From assembly GCA_914767885.1 (NCBI GenBank), contig CAJZBQ010000021.1:186001-250000 (forward strand): a stretch of DNA of 64,000 nucleotides, given 5' to 3'. Each line of letters starts with the position of its first letter. The first letter of the stretch is position 1. Below the pieces are notes generated by a model. That model saw only the letters and a list, made by a program, of their open reading frames with translations, did not search any database and was not told where the DNA came from. The stretch is from Blepharisma stoltei (lineage: Eukaryota > Ciliophora > Heterotrichea > Heterotrichida > Blepharismidae). The position numbers and the translations under genes are program-made. Of this stretch, positions 56,774-64,000 are shown piece after piece.

Positions 56774-57271
56774 ATGCTCAAGTTATCATTCTTAATCCTC
56801 ACAATAGCTCTAGTCTCAGCAGACCGTCCTAAAATATTTAAGAGTCAATTTTTACAAGAAATCAGAGATTTCGAGACTGGTCTAAGAGAAAAATCTGGGC
56901 CACTTGTCGATCCTCCAGCTGGACATGGGCTACCTGAATTTTCAGATATTCCGTTAAACTTGGAACCAGATCAACTAAAGGCTGAAATTAGAGCTTGGAA
57001 ACTAGCAGAGCAAGCAGCAGAAACAGAATTTTATGAACAAACAAATCAAGCATTAGTTAATGCACAAGCCAAAAGAGATGCTTGCACTAGTAAATATACA
57101 ACTCAAGAGGAAATAGAAGAGTGCCAACAGAAAGCAGAGCTTGAAATTGAAGCTGTTGAAAATATGATCACTGACTTGCAAGGCTCACACGCCGCAGAAG
57201 AAGAAGCTTTTGATAGTGCAATTGAAGCAATCCTTGAATATCGTGAATTGAACAATGACATTGAAATTTAA
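56774..57271 (+). CDS. Small secreted helical protein, 165 aa
   Basis: Signal peptide MLKLSFLILTIALVSA, then a soluble acidic protein of Ala/Glu-rich helices. A pair of Cys residues (KRDACTSKYTTQEEIEECQQ) could form a disulfide. No family recognised. Possibly a secretory-granule or surface-coat protein (speculative). Confidence 0.75.
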   Translation: MLKLSFLILTIALVSADRPKIFKSQFLQEIRDFETGLREKSGPLVDPPAGHGLPEFSDIPLNLEPDQLKAEIRAWKLAEQAAETEFYEQTNQALVNAQAKRDACTSKYTTQEEIEECQQKAELEIEAVENMITDLQGSHAAEEEAFDSAIEAILEYRELNNDIEI

Positions 57272-57661
57272 TTAATTTTTCTGATTTTATGAAAATTGTT
57301 TTTTATAGAAACTTGGGGAAGTTAGGGATATGCTAACTTTTTTGCCTATTTAACATTAATTTTTCCATTATGTATTTTTTGTTTTTTCTTCTGGAGTTTT
57401 ATTTTCTTCAATTGCTCCTTATTGAATTTCTTGATATTTGTTCTCTTCATTCTCCTCTTCTTCTCTTCTAAATAAATCATGCTTCAGCTGCAATTGCTTA
57501 ATCAAAAATAGAATAAGATTGATAATCTTCTGCTACTTCCCTTATTAAATATAATGCATTCTTATGCTCGTTCTAAATTAGATGAAAATTAGCATCTTTT
57601 AAATTAATTGTATAATTTTTTTAAAATGGTAAGTTAGAAAATGACTTTTTAAATAATTCTC

Positions 57662-57931
57662 TAGCTCCACCTCCTTTAAATTGGAACAAAATATAGGTAT
57701 TTTGGATTGGAATAAATATTTTTCCATTTGAAAATTTATTAATTTTTACGACAAACTTGATGGAAAAAGAGTTATTTAATCAATAATTTATAAATTTAAT
57801 TTTAATGGAAAAAAGCTATTTAACAATAATCTTTTAAATTAATTCTTAATAAAAATAATCAAAATTCAAAATATTGGACTCAATATATATTTTTTTTTGA
57901 ACAAGATTTTTCCAATTTAAAAGGAGGAGTA
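57662..57931. mobile_element. MITE-2 copy, best preserved, inside the CK1 remnant
   Basis: Excised length 268 bp. Ends CTCCACCTCCTTTAAATTGG and CCAATTTAAAAGGAGGAG are clear inverted repeats. TA-TA removal joins PDYLGF/RELFKKSFS, the normal CK1 order, so it was probably an IES when the kinase was intact. Confidence 0.85.
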
Positions 57932-58135
57932 AAACCTAAATAATCAGGACGATCTTCAAAACCAAGCTCTTCTATGATATAGTTAAATTTGGTTTCGATT
58001 CCTTTGGAAGGCCTTTGCATAATTCTCTGGATGATATATATATGCTTTTACCCAACATTTATCATTTGTTTGATATCAGTTAAAAATCTCCTCATCTTTT
58101 CATGACAAGTCTCCTTTTAGGAAGTTTAGAAATGT

Positions 58136-58655
58136 ATATCCTAAAGATTCATAAAATTAAAATTGCTTCCTAACACTATATTAGGTGTTCCAAACTAGGG
58201 TGCAAGGGCTTTGTGGAAGATAAAATGCATCTAGGCGTTATATCCTAACTTCGGTTTCAATCTTAATAGCAAACAAACAGAAAATTCGAATTTTTGAAGG
58301 CAATTATGTATTGTTCGATGCACAATATTGACCTCTGACTACTTAGAAGCAAATCTAGTCCCTTTCTGGAAAGAGCAATACTGTATAAGATCGTATGTAA
58401 GTTGATGAATAGTAGTGAAATGTTAATTGGATGACTAGTTGCATATATAGTAATTGCCCGAGGATGGCGCTATCTTGCACCATCCTCGGGGAATTCAAAA
58501 ATGGCCCCACACGTGGGTTCAATTCCCGGTGTGGGGCCATTTTTTTAAATTGCCTGAGGATGGCGTAAGATAGCGCCATCCTCGGATAATTCCTATATGC
58601 CTGTAAAGGACTTCTTTATAGTAATTATGCTAATGTTAATATATTCTAACGATTC
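58136..58655 (+). mobile_element. Worn R-type insertion in the CK1 remnant
   Basis: Imperfect direct repeats ATATCCTAAAGATTC (58136-58150) and ATATTCTAACGATTC (58641-58655), 13 of 15 matching, flank 490 bp. The interior recalls R core blocks (GGCGTTATATCC, ACAGAAAATTCGAATTTTTG). TA-TA removal would rejoin DDLES and LGYTF. Confidence 0.65.
58451..58588. mobile_element. Three-stem foldback element
   Basis: TA-bounded, TAATT at both edges. Four copies of CCGAGGATGG or complement form outer arms that also fold on themselves, around a central stem TGGCCCCACACG..GGTGTGGGGCCA whose loop reads GGGTTCAATTCCC. The arm core GGATGGCGCTAT is shared with the IES at 18051. Confidence 0.8.
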
Positions 58656-58875
58656 CAGATCATCTTTTCTTGCCTGCTCTTTCCCAATATGAGTTATTAT
58701 TGGCGCATACTTTGCTCTGCCAGCAAAATGCTTTCCTTTTCTATTAGGATTGGGGTTCCGTAATTTTTAGCGAGCCTGTATAACATATTAGACATATTAG
58801 AAGATTTTTTGGGTTCCTTTACTTCCTTGAGAGAAATCAAATGGTGATGTCGGCGGAAGATAGACTCTGAGACAC

Positions 58876-59145
58876 ATTCCTTATGGAGCAGTGCCGATAA
58901 AGTTGAAAATATTGCCTCTGTCACTTTTTGAAATAGGCCTTTGGTTTGGGGATACTGAAGAGGAAAGTCTTGCTTCTCATCTGGAGTTTTCTCTCTTAGA
59001 TGCCAGATGGACTAGACAGGTTTTGCCTCCCAGTTAGTTTTTGATTATCGGGACTAAAAAAGGTGCTCTAACATAGGAAGCTAATATTTAGGCTAGATGG
59101 GTTTACGCCAGATAGGTAGACTAGTGGTCTATCTGCTTATGCCTT
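58876..59145. repeat. Repeat D, second copy
   Basis: Matches the outer part of the composite IES at 20103-21767: CATTCC.TATGGAGCAG, GAGGTTTTGCCT, ATCGGGAC, then CTAGTGG.TTA..CGCTTATG.CC at the end. Similarity is interrupted by small indels. On one side it grades into the CK1 remnant. Confidence 0.65.
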
Positions 59146-59621
59146 ATAATTTAATTTTAACTTTAGCTTTACCTCCTTAAAGAATCCTGTAAGCTCTTCT
59201 TATAATGGTAGATCCATTTTTATAATGAATCATATCTATAGTAGTTTCACAATGTTTGAAAGTCAAGGAAACTTAAGAATTATGGTTATGCAATTTTAAA
59301 TTTTCAATTTGATAAATTTAAAAACATTATAAAATTAACAATTTTAATGCTCTGGAAGAAATTTTTGAGGGCAAGATTAAGTAGAATAAAATAATAAAAT
59401 AATTAAGAGATTATATAACAGAACTATAGATACCAAACTAATGGAAATTATATATATTTAAAAATAAATATTTATTTTATTTTATTAAATTACATTGAAA
59501 TTGCATTAATTTTATAAGTCACTTGTAAATATAATTTAAAACCTTTTTACCATCAAAAATTTCCTACTATCTCTTCTTAACAATTTTCTCTCCCCTTTAA
59601 CTCATTTATTCCATAATAAAT

Positions 59622-62036
59622 ATGATCGCTCCAGTGGTTTCTCGCCAAGGCTCCTTTCAAGAGATGAAAGACATAGAAGGCCCATCCATGAATCCAGCTG
59701 AAAACCAAACTACTTTCTTTAACAACGATACAGATCGGGATCCCCCAATTCTGATTCCCAAAGTCCCCATCCGCGAAAAAGTAATTCAATTCCTCGACTC
59801 CTATTTCATGATGGCTTTTATGGGACTTTTAGCAATTTACACCCTATTCGGTGACGACATTCGGTCTTCATCCTTTCCCAAATCGACTGACGAAACTTTC
59901 TTTGCAATAGCCACCACTTGTTTTGCTATTTTCAGCTTAGAGTTCCTGATCTGCTGTATCTGCAAGAAAGATTACCCTTTTTCCTTTTATTTTTGGCTGG
60001 ATTTAGTGTCTACACTATCTTTAATTCCAGACATAGGCTGGATGTGGGACCCTATTATAGGGGTAAAAGACGACGATGATTCGCAGCATGAGTCCATGTA
60101 CAAGCAAGCTAACCAGCAGTCAAGTGTCGCTAAAAGTGCTACCAAAGTATTGAGGATTGTAAGACTTATAAGATTGATCAGGATTGTAAGACTCTATAAA
60201 AACGCTTCAGCAGCTGTAGAAAAGCATGAGTCAGACAGTGAAGATGAAGAAGAAATCATAATCCCTAAAGAGTCACAAGTAGGGAAGCAGCTCAATGATT
60301 TGACGATAAAAAAAGTCATCATCATTATTTTGTGCCTGCTTTTTATACTCCCTCTATTTGACACTGAGATGTGGACAACTAAACAGACTAGCTGGGATTA
60401 CGGCCTTCAAGAAATAGAAAAATTCAAAGATGAGCCTGAAAACGTCTATACAGTCATTAGCAAATATATTTCTTTTCATGAAGATGATGATAGACCTATA
60501 ATTTATTTCATTCTTGTAAATCCCCAGCTGAAATTATTTTACAGCTGGTCTACAACTACTGAAGTAAGCTCTTTAAGGTATTATGAAAAGCATTTTGCGA
60601 CTGGAGATTTCTCAGTAGCAGTTTTTGACTTAAGATATGACACTAAATTTGCAGCAGAGCTAAACATTTATCAGACACTTTTTATATGTATTGTACTCAC
60701 ATTAGGAATTATTTATTTTTCTAAAGATGCTGATGTTCTGGTGATAAAACCAATTGAAAAAATGGTCCAAAGGGTATATGCTATTGCTAGAAACCCTATT
60801 ACAGCAGGCCACAAACGGCATGAGTCAGCTTTTGACATCATAATGAAACAAAATAAAAGATTTTTGTGCTTTAAAACTAATGAAAGCGACGACAAAGCAA
60901 AATTTGAAATTGCGCTATTAGAAGACACCATTATTAAGGTCGGCGTTTTATTAGCACTTGGCTTTGGAGAGGCTGGAGGGGATATTATTGCCTCCAATAT
61001 GCAAAAAGATAAAGAGCTGGAGCTTGTAAAAGGAAATAAAATAGTGGCAGTCTTTGGGTTTTGTGATATCAGGAACTTCACAGACTCTACTGAAGAGCTT
61101 CAAGAATCTGTCATGATTTTTGTCAATGAAATCGCTAGAATTGTCCATACAATGGTCGACACTTATCATGGAGCTGCTAATAAAAATATTGGTGATGCAT
61201 TTTTATTGGTATGAAAATTTTCAGAAAAAGATTTCTCAGTAGTTGATGGCAAAATCCAGCCTAACCCAGAGTCTTCAAAGGCAAAATATATCCCTGATTT
61301 AGCATTATTTTCATTTTTGAAAATTTTGGCGAAAATTAATAAAGACCCTGTTATTCTTAAGTACAGGGAACATACCAAACTGAATTTGAGAATGCCAAAT
61401 TATGAAGTAAAAATGGGTTTCGGACTGCATATAGGCTGGGCTATTGAAGGAGCCATTGGCAGCCAATTTAAAATTGATGCAAGCTACTTATCACCCCATG
61501 TGAATATGGCATCAAGATTTGAAGCTGCCACAAAGCAATATGGAGTCCCACTACTTTTTAGTGGGACTCTATATGACTACCTCAGCCCAAATGTGCAGAC
61601 TTATTGCAGACATATTGATACTGTCACTGTAAAAGGAAGTATTCTTCCTATTAGAATTTATACAAGTGACTGCGATTTTGCAGAGTTGACACCTTCAAAA
61701 GGAAGGGAAAGGACTAAGCAGCAGTCAAGGCATAAACGAAGAATTCTGGAAAGAAAATTAGAAGGCGGGTCTATGAAGTCTTATGAGCTTTATGAGCTTT
61801 CTAAAGAAATCCAATCAATGAAAAAGCCGTTTACAAGGGAATTTTATGGAGCTTTTGGCGCTGGAATGAAGGCATACATTGAAGGGCGGTGGAATGACGC
61901 AAAAGAGAAGTTTGAAGAATGCTTAAAAATCAAGCCAAGAGATGGTCCGTCAATTACCTTACTCGGGGTTATGTCAGAGTGTGATTTTGAAGTCCCAAAT
62001 GATTGGAAAGGTTTCAGAGTTTTAACTGAAAAATAA
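59622..62036 (+). CDS. Adenylyl cyclase with a voltage-sensor-like channel domain
   Basis: 804 residues. Hydrophobic segments S1-S3 near 61-76, 92-113 and 122-135 precede an S4-like helix near 176-193 (VLRIVRLIRLIRIVRLYK) with Arg every third position. Two more transmembrane helices follow (near 231 and 355). A class III cyclase domain spans about 470-690: FGFCDIRNFTDST (metal Asp), GDAFLLVWKF (TGA=Trp at 61211), FKIDASYLSPHVNMASR. A TPR-like helical end follows (GRWNDAKEKFEECLKIKPRDG). This matches the channel-cyclase fusion known from Paramecium and apicomplexan ACalpha, which links membrane potential to cAMP. No pore loop is evident. Confidence 0.9.
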
Positions 62037-62159
62037 GGTTTATATATCTTTTTTCATTATTTATTTTTCTCAAAAATTCTCTGTTTAATCACTTATTTAA
62101 TTTTTGTTAATTTTATTATCTTTTCATTTATCAACATTCGCCTTCCATTTCCATAAAAA

Positions 62160-62588
62160 ATGCTTATCTACCTAAAGGGCTTGGAAAGCCTCCAAGCATA
62201 TGAGTTCTCCCCAGATACAAAAATCGAAGAAATCATAAGCAGTGCAGAATGCGACAGTCTTCAATGGTGCGGACGTGCCTTACGCTCAGAATTAACCCTT
62301 GCAGACTATGGCATCACAAGCGAAAGCACTTTAGAAGCTTTATTAGCCCTAGAAGGAGGTAAGAGAAAGAAGAAAAAGAAAGTTTACACCACCCCAAAGA
62401 AAAAGGCCCACAAGAAAAAGAAGGTCAAACTCGCCGTTCTCAATATCTATAAGGTAGACAAGAGCGAAAAAGTCACCAGGACTAAGCGTGCCTGTGAAAA
62501 ATGTGGAGCTGGAACATTCATGGCAAAGCATTTCAATAGACACTACTGTGGAAAATGCCACGCGACCCAGCTGTTCTCACAAGCCTAA
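62160..62588 (+). CDS. Ubiquitin-like/eS31 (S27a) fusion with a degenerate ubiquitin
   Basis: 142 residues. The C-terminal part is ribosomal protein eS31: [25 protein letters not shown], then a zinc ribbon [22 protein letters not shown]. The N-terminal 67 residues are ubiquitin-like ([10 protein letters not shown].., [22 protein letters not shown]) but shorter than 76 residues and with LEGG instead of LRGG. The GG before the Lys-rich start of eS31 is kept, so cleavage is still plausible. Confidence 0.92.
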   Translation: MLIYLKGLESLQAYEFSPDTKIEEIISSAECDSLQWCGRALRSELTLADYGITSESTLEALLALEGGKRKKKKKVYTTPKKKAHKKKKVKLAVLNIYKVDKSEKVTRTKRACEKCGAGTFMAKHFNRHYCGKCHATQLFSQA

Positions 62589-62652
62589 GAATAGATATAA
62601 TTTAGGATTTTTATGAAAAATATAGTAGACTTAGAATCGTTTTAATTTATTC

Positions 62653-63180
62653 CTATTTATAAATATATTCATTTTTAAAAAATAATAATTTAATAGTGAA
62701 ATTTATTTTAAATAGGATAGATTGAATAAGTGAACCCAATTTAAGCAGCTGTTTAGAATAAAGTGGTGTGAGAGAACTGCTATCAAGGGATTCCAAAGCT
62801 TCTTGGACATGAATTATGGTCTCAAGAGGAAGAAGTTCTTGGATTTGGGTTGCCGATCTTTTTGGAGATGAAAAACCTGAGGATGCTGATGATTCAAGAG
62901 AGCTTATTGAGCTGTAAAAAAGACCAGGATTTCTACGATATTTGTCAAATGGAGAAGTCCTTGGTGATTGGGATTTAAAATTAGACAGATCGGAGTAATG
63001 AGCTAGCTTTACTGGAGTTTTTTTGCGTCAGAGTTCGTTTCGGAGCTCAGTTCTAAAAGATTTTCAATGATTACGAGAAGATGGCTCACTTCGTGGGGTG
63101 GAATTGGAACTTTTGAAATTGGAGAGGGTTTTAGATTTGAAATCTGAGTAACTGTGATAATTTGAAGAACGTTGGGCCAT
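62653..63180 (-). CDS. Ser-rich protein, 175 aa, unknown
   Basis: ATG at 63180, TAG at 62653. It stays open only if TGA is Trp (two sites: RNHWKSF, RNELWRKK). About a fifth of residues are Ser, with SSISSLESSASSGFSSPKRS in the middle. A short helical end LLPLETIIHVQEALESLD may be structured. No family known. The last 15 codons are very AT-rich, so an unrecognised IES or a different end cannot be excluded. Confidence 0.6.
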
Positions 63181-63526
63181 TACTACAATTTTAAAGAGAA
63201 ATTTTGATTTGAAAAAGTTACTAATAAATAGGAAAAAATAATTTAAGGTAATTTATCTGGAATTTTTAGGTTATTTTTGATGGTTTGTAGAGAAATATAA
63301 AGAGTAAAATATTTAATTGGAAGAAAATAATCGAAAATATCTGATTACTAGAATTTCCCTCAGAGTCTACTCGTTAAATAGCTATGCATTTTATATAAAT
63401 TTCCTTTCATATAAGAGCTAAATATTATGTTCATAAACATCTCTGTTTATTTTTAAATCTTCATAATTACTAAAAAATTTATAATTCTTGTTTTTCTTGC
63501 AATAATTATACATCTATTTTATTTAT
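63181..63526. other. Divergent AT-rich spacer
   Basis: About 350 bp between two divergent genes. I see no repeat or RNA gene; it probably carries both promoters. Confidence 0.5.
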
Positions 63527-64000
63527 ATGGAAAATCATCAAGAAAGAGTTTTATCCCACCTAGCTGGACCTTTATGAAATGAATTTGAACGTCAATATTA
63601 TGGCGATCTGACAATTGAAGACCACCAAATATTGCTCACTGAAGTGTTTTCTTTGCATGAAATCGCAAAAGAGCATTTAAATGTGCTATTTGAAATACCA
63701 AAAGCAAAGTAATAAATATTAAGTCTCGATGAAGCTCTGATAAGTGAAATAAATTCAAGTGAAGTGTGAGAAAGCCAAACTGCTATGAAAATTCTTAAAA
63801 TTGAAACTGAATACCTCAAAAATCTTACTGAAAAGCTGCAAAATATTCTATTAATGCCCAAAGAACAAGCTAAAAAAATGATTCAAGCCCAATTTCCTTA
63901 TAAACCAGCTGTAAAGCCTACAAAAAAGCGCACTCCAAGAGGAATGCGTCTATTAAAAAGGCTCGGAGCAAAACAGCCGAAAGATACAACTAAGTATACA
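63527..64000 (+). CDS. Unknown protein, 5' part (runs off the window)
   Basis: ATG at 63527. A candidate 15-nt intron GTAATAAATATTAAG at 63709-63723 removes two stops and keeps frame (..IPKAN/LDEALIS..). TGA reads as Trp at two places. The first 153 residues are helical, then basic (PTKKRTPRGMRLLKRLGAKQPK). No family recognised. Confidence 0.65.

Larger units (their letters stand above)
57470..58890 (-). pseudogene. Decayed CK1-family protein kinase
   Basis: Reading leftwards on the minus strand, CK1 landmarks appear in order but in changing frames: GSKGTQKIF (after a ruined HRD-loop region), LAKNYGTP, then KYAPIITHIGKEQARKDDLESLEY near 58650-58720, LGYTFLNFLKGDLSWKDEE near 58090, SSRELCKGLPKE, then ETKFNYIIEELGFEDRPDYLGF, then across a MITE-2 RELFKKSFSN. 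The catalytic HRD and DFG motifs are not recoverable, at least three frameshifts and several stops are present, and an insertion splits DDLES/LGY. I therefore call it a pseudogene; assembly indels could account for some but not all breaks. Confidence 0.65.
57272..59621. other. Gene-poor region with a decayed kinase and nested elements
   Basis: Contains, right to left, repeat D (about 58876-59145), a decayed CK1 kinase, a worn R-type insertion (58151-58640), a foldback element (58451-58588) and a MITE-2 (57662-57931). The AT-rich 59160-59621 holds the 5' flank of the cyclase gene. Confidence 0.65.

Overview
The window looks like germline (micronuclear) DNA of a heterotrich ciliate, most probably Blepharisma or a close relative. 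In-frame TGA sits where tryptophan is expected in many conserved proteins (kinesin, PIG-V, TTLL, class III cyclase, centrin neighbourhood), while TAA and TAG act as stops. The nine introns I can place are 15 or 16 nt long. The DNA is AT-rich. Blepharisma is known to combine UGA=Trp with 15-16 nt introns, and a very abundant pogo-derived MITE has been reported from its germline genome. The genus assignment is inference from these traits.

The main feature of the window is interruption. Twenty-nine segments break genes (28 in codons, one inside a 16-nt intron), and each is bounded by TA on both sides. Removing each from one TA to the other restores an open, conserved reading frame; I checked the frame arithmetic for all 29. 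They behave as internal eliminated sequences (IESs) that would be cut out when the somatic nucleus forms. IES coordinates below run from the first base of the left TA to the last base of the right TA. The excised length is the TA-to-TA distance.

IESs fall into several classes. (1) Short unique ones of about 70-170 bp. (2) MITE-1, a roughly 390-bp element with C/G-tract ends and a CTCCGTGAGCGAAC inverted repeat, with about ten copies plus relics. (3) MITE-2, with ends like CTCC..CTTTAAATTGGAAC. (4) A GC-richer retroposon family, here called R, with 11-18 bp target-site duplications, simple-repeat tails and conserved hairpins. (5) Long inverted-repeat elements, including a 1.1-kb one with arms of about 250 bp.

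Layout: 0-2.8 kb, three unknown genes. 2.8-8.6 kb (-), a large guanylate-binding-protein-like GTPase with a long coiled-coil tail. 9.5-11 kb, a small membrane protein and element-rich spacer. 11.2-16.5 kb (+), an F-BAR/GRAM/VASt/TM lipid-transfer-type protein with five IESs. 16.6-24.3 kb, TPR protein, centrin, AN1 zinc finger, SDR reductase, coiled-coil protein and a lipidated small protein. 24.7-28 kb, membrane protein, sphingomyelinase-like phosphodiesterase, PROPPIN. 28.2-31.9 kb (-), kinesin. 33-39 kb, CKS1, unknown, CSPP1-like protein, roadblock-like protein. 39.1-46.7 kb, Asterix, PIG-V, NT-C2, STPGR protein, MCM2. 47-56 kb, thioredoxin-like protein, eL13, TTLL, PH-papain protein, SAM-type carrier, coiled-coil protein. 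56.8-64 kb, secreted protein, decayed CK1 kinase, voltage-sensor/class III cyclase, ubiquitin-eS31 fusion, Ser-rich protein and a 5' gene fragment.

Genes are densely packed on both strands with no sign of operons. Many are housekeeping or ciliary/centrosomal genes, so correct IES removal is needed for essential proteins.
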